This document shows positions 56,467 to 64,000 of a DNA stretch of 64,000 nucleotides, piece by piece; the stretch's first letter is position 1, and each line of letters opens with the position of its first letter. Under the pieces are notes generated by a model. The model was not told the origin of the DNA. It saw nothing but the letters and a program-made list of their open reading frames with translations, and ran no database searches. Both the position numbers and the translations under genes were made by a program. The DNA is from Caldimonas brevitalea (GTDB lineage: Bacteria > Pseudomonadota > Gammaproteobacteria > Burkholderiales > Burkholderiaceae_C), in the NCBI RefSeq assembly GCF_001017435.1, contig NZ_CP011371.1, positions 310,001 to 374,000 of the forward strand. The letters are read 5' to 3'.

Positions 56467-56729
56467 GGCGCGATGCCCCGCAGGGACGACCAGCAGCGCG
56501 AGCGCTCGCTCACGGAGGGCGGCGGCGCCCGGTGCACGAGGCGCGGCCGGGGGCATGACTTCGAAGGACGGCAGGTCATGATCAACAACAAGATTTCAAT
56601 CCGATGCTCGGTTGGATGCCGATTATCGGCGCGCCTTTACAATCCCGGCTTCCTCTCAACCCCTACGAGCCCCCGTTTTTCCGTGTGGATGCAACGCGTT
56701 GCGGGGGCCGGATCTTGAACAGGTTCCGC
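56467..56729 (+). promoter_or_regulatory. tkt upstream region with perfect palindrome and -10 box
   Basis: The 263-bp stretch has no gene. A perfect 13-bp palindrome GCCGATTATCGGC lies at 56618-56630, followed seven bases later by TACAAT (56638-56643), a good -10 element. TTGGAT at 56612-56617 is a possible but widely spaced -35. The palindrome sits between these boxes, where a repressor or activator could control tkt. No sigma-28 -35 element matches the GCCGAT at this position. Confidence 0.45.
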
Positions 56730-58742
<2,013 letters not shown>

Positions 58743-58826
58743 GCGCCGGGGCGCGTCGTGCTGCGGCCGGCGGGCCGCGGCACGACGGGCCCGGTCGAGG
58801 TTTCCCATCATCAAAGGAGAATAGAC

Positions 58827-59837
58827 ATGACCATCAAGGTTGCCATCAACGGCTACGGCCGTATCGGCCGCAACGTTCTGCGCGCGCACTATGAAGGCGG
58901 CAAGAAGCACGACATCGAGATCGTCGCAATCAACGACCTGGGCGATCCCAAGACCAATGCGCACCTGACCAAGTACGACACCGCGCACGGCCCCTTCCCC
59001 GGCGACGTCAGCGTCGAGGGCGATTACATGATCGTCAACGGCGACAAGATCCGCGTGCTGGCCAACCGCAACCCGGCCGAGCTGCCCTGGGGCGAGCTGG
59101 GTGTCGACGTCGTGATGGAGTGCACCGGCTTCTTCACCACCAAGGAAAAGGCGGGCGCCCACCTGAAGGGCGGCGCCAAGAAGGTCATCATCTCCGCGCC
59201 CGGCGGCAAGGATGTCGACGCGACCATCGTGTTCGGCGTCAACCACAAGGTGCTGAAGGCCAGCGACACGGTCATCTCCAACGCCAGCTGCACCACCAAC
59301 TGCCTGGCCCCGTTGGTCAAGCCGCTGCACGAAAAGATCGGCCTGGAAACCGGCCTGATGACCACGGTGCACGCCTACACCAACGACCAGGTGCTGACCG
59401 ACGTCTACCACGAAGACCTGCGCCGCGCCCGTAGCGCCACGCAGAGCATGATCCCGACCAAGACCGGCGCGGCTGCCGCGGTCGGCCTGGTGCTGCCCGA
59501 GCTGAATGGCAAGCTCGACGGCTTCGCGATCCGCGTGCCGACCATCAACGTGTCGATCGTCGACCTGAGCTTCGTCGCCAAGCGCGACACCACCGTCGAA
59601 GAAGTGAACCAGATTGTGAAGGCCGCTTCCGAAGGTGAGCTGAAGGGCATCCTCGGCTACAACACCGCACCGCTGGTCAGCGTCGACTTCAACCACAACC
59701 CGGCTTCGAGCACCTTCGACGCGACGCTGACCAAGGTCAGCGGCCGGCTCGTGAAGGTGTCGAGCTGGTACGACAACGAGTGGGGCTTCAGCAACCGCAT
59801 GCTGGACACCACGGTCGCCCTGATGGCGGCCAAGTAA
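58827..59837 (+). CDS. gapA: Glyceraldehyde-3-phosphate dehydrogenase, type I
   Basis: GAPDH oxidises glyceraldehyde-3-phosphate to 1,3-bisphosphoglycerate in central carbon metabolism. The 336-residue protein has [18 protein letters not shown], the catalytic [13 protein letters not shown] with the active cysteine, [10 protein letters not shown] (His) and [21 protein letters not shown] precedes the ATG at a good distance. It shares the tkt transcription unit or has its own promoter in the 84-bp gap; no terminator is seen between them. Confidence 0.97.
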   Translation: MTIKVAINGYGRIGRNVLRAHYEGGKKHDIEIVAINDLGDPKTNAHLTKYDTAHGPFPGDVSVEGDYMIVNGDKIRVLANRNPAELPWGELGVDVVMECTGFFTTKEKAGAHLKGGAKKVIISAPGGKDVDATIVFGVNHKVLKASDTVISNASCTTNCLAPLVKPLHEKIGLETGLMTTVHAYTNDQVLTDVYHEDLRRARSATQSMIPTKTGAAAAVGLVLPELNGKLDGFAIRVPTINVSIVDLSFVAKRDTTVEEVNQIVKAASEGELKGILGYNTAPLVSVDFNHNPASSTFDATLTKVSGRLVKVSSWYDNEWGFSNRMLDTTVALMAAK

Positions 59838-60185
59838 AGCCGGTCGGGACGCCGGGCGCCGCGACCGGCGCAGCGTCCCTTCCGGCCGCGGGCGGCGGGG
59901 CCCCTGCCGTGGTGCGGCGAGCGGCCCGGCCCGCGCTGTCTGTCGCTTGGACACCACGTGTGTCACAGCGTGCATCCGCCTCTGCGCCGCCCCCGGTGCG
60001 CCGGACGCCAGGTGGGCGCGTACTCACCGCCTTTGCCGGCAAGCCGGCGCGCGGGCAGCCTTGCTGCAGCTGTGCAGCATCTCCTGAGACTGTTCACAGT
60101 GACCGCTGCGCCGCCGCTGCCGCATCACCACGGCACTTGGGGTAGGGCTTCTCTGACCCGCCCCGATCGCACAGATAATGGGGGC
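59838..60185. other. Gene-free stretch between gapA and the S8 protease
   Basis: This 348-bp stretch is GC-rich and holds no convincing gene or terminator. AGATAATG just before the ATG at 60186 could be a -10 element for an almost leaderless protease transcript, but no -35 fits, so I leave it uncalled. Confidence 0.45.
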
Positions 60186-61853
60186 ATGCGCTTCCTCAGT
60201 CCATTCCTGTCCGTGGCGGCCTTGTGCGCCCTGTCGCTGTCGCCCGCTTCCGCCGCGCCTGCGGCGCCCGACGCCGGCCTCGCCTACGGTGTGTTGGTCA
60301 AACTCAAATCTTCCGACGCCACCACGCTGGTGGGCCGCGAAGCGCCGCTGGCGCAACGGGAACGGCTCGCTGCCGCCTTTCGCGGCAAGTCTTTTTCGCT
60401 GGGTGAAGTGAGCCCCCTCGACGCCGAGGCGCACGTGGTGCGCTGGGCCCGGCCGTTGAGCCGCGTCGAGGCCGACCGGCTGGTACAGGAGCTGCGCCAG
60501 GACCCGAACGTCGAATGGGCGGCACCCAACGTGCGCGAACGCCGCCTGCAGGCGGCCCCCAACGACCCCTATTTCAACAGTCGCCAATGGTGGCTGAGCA
60601 CCGCGCCTGACATCGGGTCGCGCGGCGTGCCCAACATCGCGCGCTCCTGGGGCGTGCCCGCCCCCGGCGCGGCGACCGTCGCAGTGCTCGACACCGGCCT
60701 CGTCCGCAACCACGAGGACCTGCTCGGCACCCGCTTCGACACCGGCTACGACCTGGTCAGCAACGGCGACGGCCTGGCCGGCGACGGCGACGGCCGCGAC
60801 GCCGACTTCAACGATCCGGGGGATGGTGTTGTGGCCGACCAGTGCGCCGATGGCAGCGCCCCGGAAGACAGCTCCTGGCACGGCACCAAGATCGCCGGCA
60901 TCATCGGCGCCAACAGCGACAACGGCGTTGGCGTGGCCGGTGCGAACTGGGGCGCCCGGGTGGTGTCGGTTCGCATCGCGGGCAAGTGCGGAGCGCTGGT
61001 CAGCGACATCATCGCCGGCATGCGCTGGGCCGCCGGCCTCAAGGTCGACAACCTGCCGCTCAACCCGCACCCGGCCCGCATCATCAACCTCAGCTTCGGC
61101 GGGTCCGAGACCGACTGCGAGCCTTACCGTCTGACCATCGACGATTTGCACCGGGCAGGCGCGGTGATCATTGCCGCCGGCGGCAATGAAGACGGCCGGG
61201 TGTCGCGTCCCGCGCGTTGTGCCGGCGTGCTGGCTGTCGGTGCGGTGAACCGCGACGGTTTCAAAGCGACCTACGCAAACCTCGGCCCGCAGATCGACAT
61301 CACCACGGTGGGGGGTGACTCGAAGAACAGCGGGCGCCTTGGCCCCACCGTGGGCGACGACGGTCTGTACACCGCCTCGAAGGACGAACCCAGCGAGACC
61401 GATGGCGGCGACCCGAAATACGGCTTTGTCTTCGGCACCAGCTTCTCGACCCCGGTGGTGGCCGGCGTCGCGTCTCGCATGCTGGCGGTGAACCCGCAGT
61501 TGACCATCGACCAGCTGGTGCACGGCTTGCAAAGCACCAGCCGCCCGCACGTGACGTCAGGTGTGGCCGAACTGCAGCAATGCAGCGTCGACGCGCCGCA
61601 AGGCCGCTGCTATTGCACCACGGCGACCTGCGGTGCCGGCCTGCTCGATGCCGAGGCGGCGATGGCCTATGCAAAGGCGCCTGCTGCGTCCCCGCCCACC
61701 TTCTATACGCCCGGCTCGGGAGACGGTGACGGCGGCGGCGGTGGTGATGACGATGGCGGCGGCGGTGGTGCTCTCGACGCACGCTGGCTGTTGGGCCTGG
61801 CGGCCATCGCGTGGCTGGCGCGGTTCGGCCGCGGCCTGCGCCGGCGCACCTGA
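60186..61853 (+). CDS. Secreted S8 (subtilisin-family) protease with GlyGly-CTERM-like tail
   Basis: The 555-residue exported protease has a signal peptide (SVAALCALSLSPASA), an I9-like propeptide (~30-120) and a subtilisin domain. The catalytic triad is Asp169 (VAVLDTGL), His232 (SWHGTKIAG) and Ser419 (GTSFSTP), with oxyanion Asn334 (AAGGNEDG). The C-terminus has a Gly/Asp-rich linker (from ~505), GGGGGALDARWLLGLAAIAWLARF and a basic end RGLRRRT. This Gly-Gly, membrane helix, Arg pattern is that of GlyGly-CTERM sorting signals. A rhombosortase is encoded at 38.1-38.8 kb. Confidence 0.93.
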   Translation: MRFLSPFLSVAALCALSLSPASAAPAAPDAGLAYGVLVKLKSSDATTLVGREAPLAQRERLAAAFRGKSFSLGEVSPLDAEAHVVRWARPLSRVEADRLVQELRQDPNVEWAAPNVRERRLQAAPNDPYFNSRQWWLSTAPDIGSRGVPNIARSWGVPAPGAATVAVLDTGLVRNHEDLLGTRFDTGYDLVSNGDGLAGDGDGRDADFNDPGDGVVADQCADGSAPEDSSWHGTKIAGIIGANSDNGVGVAGANWGARVVSVRIAGKCGALVSDIIAGMRWAAGLKVDNLPLNPHPARIINLSFGGSETDCEPYRLTIDDLHRAGAVIIAAGGNEDGRVSRPARCAGVLAVGAVNRDGFKATYANLGPQIDITTVGGDSKNSGRLGPTVGDDGLYTASKDEPSETDGGDPKYGFVFGTSFSTPVVAGVASRMLAVNPQLTIDQLVHGLQSTSRPHVTSGVAELQQCSVDAPQGRCYCTTATCGAGLLDAEAAMAYAKAPAASPPTFYTPGSGDGDGGGGGDDDGGGGGALDARWLLGLAAIAWLARFGRGLRRRT

Positions 61854-62104
61854 ACGCTGTTCTTCCGTACCGGGTGAGCCGCCTGCCGCCCCGGCGGTGA
61901 AGGGGGCACAGGCGTTCATGGCGCTGTCCTTGGCGCGCCAAGCGGGCCAGTCCCCGTCGCAGCCCAGCAGCGGTGAGCAGCCCCAGCGGCGCCGCCCTCA
62001 CCGGGCCCTGCGCTGTCGCTCACCCACCGCCCCATGCATGCCGGGGGGCGTCCACTCGTTTCGTCAGGTCCGGCCGGTGGGTCAACACCCGTCCGCCGGT
62101 GGCT

Positions 62105-62860
62105 TCACGCCGGCGGCGCTGCGTCGGCGCGGCACTCGGTGAAGGCGCGCGCAGGGGCAGTCCCTTTCAGCCGGTTGCGCAGCCGCGCCTGCAACGCGTC
62201 GCCCCCGTCTCGCAAGCGCACGAAATAGCTGGCAATCGACGGCGTGATGGTCACGACGCGTGCTGTCCGCAGGCCTTTGGCGGCCACCTCGCCCAGCCTG
62301 GCATCGGCTTCGCGCTTGTCGGTGTAGCGGCCCAGCGACAACCCGGGTTCGAAGCCGGGCGAGCTGCGCAACTCCTCCGACGCCAGGCCCAGCGCGCGCA
62401 GCTCCGACTGCCGTTGCTGCAGCGCTTCGCGCGACGGGAAGCGGCCGATGTAGACCAGGAACACCCCCGGCTTTTCGCGCCGTTGCGGACTCCATTCGCC
62501 CGCCGGCAATTCGGCGTCGAGCACAGTCTTGACGCGCGCCATCTCGGTTTCGGTGTACGGGCCGGCTTCGACACAGCGGCCGGCGGCGGGTAATGGGCCC
62601 GTGGGCGCGGCCGTGCCTGACACCTCGGGTGGGTGCGCTGCGACAGTCTGGAGGGACGCGTCGGCGGGCGCCGCCACCGCCCCTCGTCGCTCGGGCTTGG
62701 CAGCGGGCAGGCGGATCGCCTCGGGTCGCACCTGCTCGCGCAGCCGTTCGGGTTCCCGCTCGTCCGCCGGGGCACCTGCCACCGCGGCGAGATGGCCGCC
62801 GCGCCAGGCGTAGAAGCCGAGGTTGGCGATCAACAGCAGCAACACCAGCAGTCTCAGCAT
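62105..62860 (-). CDS. SPOR-like repeat membrane protein
   Basis: The 251-residue protein has one N-terminal membrane helix (LRLLVLLLLIANLGFYAW), a proline/alanine-rich linker and a C-terminal region with features of SPOR domains (VEAGPYTETEMARVKTVLD, VFLVYIGRFPSREALQQRQSELRALGL, LSLGRYTDKREADARLGEVAAKGLRTARVV). SPOR domains bind denuded peptidoglycan at division sites. Its ATG overlaps the birA stop by seven bases (ATGCTGA), so it is translated from the birA message. Confidence 0.8.
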   Translation of the reverse strand: MLRLLVLLLLIANLGFYAWRGGHLAAVAGAPADEREPERLREQVRPEAIRLPAAKPERRGAVAAPADASLQTVAAHPPEVSGTAAPTGPLPAAGRCVEAGPYTETEMARVKTVLDAELPAGEWSPQRREKPGVFLVYIGRFPSREALQQRQSELRALGLASEELRSSPGFEPGLSLGRYTDKREADARLGEVAAKGLRTARVVTITPSIASYFVRLRDGGDALQARLRNRLKGTAPARAFTECRADAAPPA

Positions 62861-63639
62861 GGCCTGACGCTCACTTCGCCGCTTTCCAGGGTTTTGGTCT
62901 CGCCGGCGGGTGTTCGCACCCGCAAAGCGCCATGGCCGTCGACCCCGATCGCCGTGCCGACGGGCACGTCCGCATGGGTGGTGGTGATGGCGACGCCGTC
63001 GAGCAGGTCGCGTTGCGCGAACCCGGCCGCAAAGGCGGTGTAGCCTTCGCGCTCGAAACGCAGCAGCGCCGTCAGCAAGGGCAGCGCGACACGGGCCAGG
63101 GTGTCGGGCGCGGCGGCGTCCGGTTGGAGTTCGGCCAGCGCCGCCACCGGGTTGCGCGGGTCGGGCACCTCGACCGGCCGCACGTTCAGCCCGACGCCGA
63201 TGACCGCATAGCGGCCCGGCCCGGGCCCCGAACTGGAGGTCTCGATCAGGATGCCGCCCAGCTTGCGCCCCGCGCCCGGGCCGTCCCGCAGCCACAAGTC
63301 GTTGGGCCACTTCAGCGCCAACTGCGGATGCAGCGCGTCGGCCAGCGCAACGCCGACCGCCAGCGACAGGCCCGACCAGCTCTGCGGCGTGAGCGACAGC
63401 CCCAGCGAGAACGTCAGCGACGCGCCCGGCGCCGACGCCCAGCGGCGTCCCTGCCGCCCGCGCCCGGCGGTCTGGTGCTCGGCGACCAGCAGACAGGCGG
63501 CGGTGTCGCCGGCGCGGGCGCGTTCGAGCAAATGGGTGTTGGTCGAGCCGATCTCGGCGACCGCCTCGATGCTGATGTCGGGGCGCAGCGGCGACAGCTG
63601 TTCCCAGATCGTCTCGCAAGGCCAATGCAGCGTGGTCAT
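62854..63639 (-). CDS. birA: Biotin-[acetyl-CoA carboxylase] ligase
   Basis: BirA attaches biotin to the carboxylase carrier protein. The 261-residue protein has IGSTNTHLLERA, VAEHQTAGRGRQGRRWASAPGASLTFSLGL, LKWPNDLWL and VGVGLNV in the catalytic domain, with a C-terminal SH3-like cap. The N-terminal helix-turn-helix of the E. coli protein is missing, so it is a group I enzyme without repressor function. It is upstream of the SPOR-like gene and may share a promoter with it. Confidence 0.95.
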   Translation of the reverse strand: MTTLHWPCETIWEQLSPLRPDISIEAVAEIGSTNTHLLERARAGDTAACLLVAEHQTAGRGRQGRRWASAPGASLTFSLGLSLTPQSWSGLSLAVGVALADALHPQLALKWPNDLWLRDGPGAGRKLGGILIETSSSGPGPGRYAVIGVGLNVRPVEVPDPRNPVAALAELQPDAAAPDTLARVALPLLTALLRFEREGYTAFAAGFAQRDLLDGVAITTTHADVPVGTAIGVDGHGALRVRTPAGETKTLESGEVSVRPC

Positions 63640-63697
63640 GATGCGGGGGCCAAGGCGGTGTGGCGGCAGGTCGGTGCAGGCCCTCGCATGCGGCGGC

Positions 63698-64000
63698 TCA
63701 GCGTTTGGGCGCCAGCATCGTGCCGCGGCACTTCTTGCTGCCGCAGTAGCAGGCGTATTCCTGCTTCAGCTTGGGCGTGTAGCGCGCGTCGATCACCAGG
63801 CCGTAATCGAAGAACAGTTCCTCGCCGGTGGCGATGTCGCGCAGCGCCTTGATGAACACGCGGCCGTCGACCTCCTCGGCTTCGCAGTTCGGCTCACAGG
63901 CGTGATTGATCCAGCGCGAGGAATTGCCGTTGTACTTCCCGTCGATCACATGTTTGTCGTCGATGTGGAAGTAGAACGTGTGGTTGGGATTGTCGGGGTC
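63698..64000 (-). CDS. SET-domain protein, 5' end outside window
   Basis: The C-terminal 100 residues of a SET-domain protein are in the window. NPNHTFYFHIDDKHVIDGKYNG, WINHACEPNCEAEEV (NHxCxPN cofactor/active-site motif) and GEELFFDYGLVI are seen, followed by a post-SET cysteine cluster (YACYCGSKKCRGTML). These domains transfer methyl groups from SAM to lysine. The frame is open to the edge. Bacterial versions of unknown target occur in many proteobacteria. Confidence 0.88.
   Translation of the reverse strand, partial: DPDNPNHTFYFHIDDKHVIDGKYNGNSSRWINHACEPNCEAEEVDGRVFIKALRDIATGEELFFDYGLVIDARYTPKLKQEYACYCGSKKCRGTMLAPKR

Overview
The window is a gene-dense, high-GC chromosomal segment of a betaproteobacterium. 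It is most likely a member of the Burkholderiales, in the Rubrivivax/Leptothrix/Roseateles/Caldimonas neighbourhood; this rests on gene content and order, not on a search. The main indicators are the block holA-lptE-leuS-exbD-exbB-dapB-bamE facing fur, the block hprK-ptsN-hpf, glnE facing a yhdP-nitrilase pair, and short 4-nt or 1-nt gene overlaps throughout. I see no tRNA, rRNA, insertion sequence, prophage or CRISPR array. Most of the window is core genome, with accessory islands between about 19.4-26.5 kb, 28.5-36.7 kb and 46.7-51 kb.

Layout. 0-12 kb: the 3' part of a chemoreceptor, an exonuclease, thiL-pgpA-pncC, then the holA to bamE block on the minus strand, divergent from fur. 11.5-17 kb: hprK-ptsN-hpf (nitrogen PTS and ribosome hibernation) and a four-gene MCE-type lipid ABC transporter, divergent from serA. 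18.4-20.4 kb: a PAP2 phosphatase, a small cysteine protein, a repeat-encoded leader ORF and an HExxH protein. 20.6-26.2 kb: a TonB receptor, a YfiR-like protein and a CHASE8-like/GGDEF/EAL enzyme. These lie behind a near-perfect sigma-28 (FliA) promoter and converge on fliA itself. 26.7-30 kb: an M24 aminopeptidase divergent from corA, whose leader has hairpins and a pyrimidine tract. 30-35 kb: a five-gene fatty-acid-modification cluster (two flavoproteins, DUF1365, a CFA-synthase-like methyltransferase, an NTF2-like protein). 35.7-46.8 kb: a diiron ferritin-like protein, GST, VOC protein, rhombosortase, glnE, yhdP and a nitrilase. 46.8-51 kb: a stress and two-component island (DUF883, two response regulators, entericidin-like lipoprotein, DUF1328 protein, a NarX/DesK-type kinase). 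51-64 kb: a UbiH-type monooxygenase, pepP, an aldo/keto reductase, a MurU-like nucleotidyltransferase, tkt-gapA, an S8 protease with a GlyGly-CTERM-like tail, a SPOR-like protein, birA and the start of a SET-domain gene.

The most interesting signals are four. (1) A dispersed repeat at three loci carries its own Shine-Dalgarno sequence, encodes a recurring peptide, and ends in a stop codon that overlaps the start codon of the next gene. It looks like a translational-coupling cassette. (2) The FliA promoter links a TonB/YfiR/GGDEF-EAL operon to the motility programme. (3) A rhombosortase and a candidate substrate, the S8 protease with a Gly-rich/TM/Arg tail, occur in the same window. (4) Pyrimidine-rich leaders with a shared core (TTYCTKGCTTCC) precede corA, an aldo/keto reductase and hpf.
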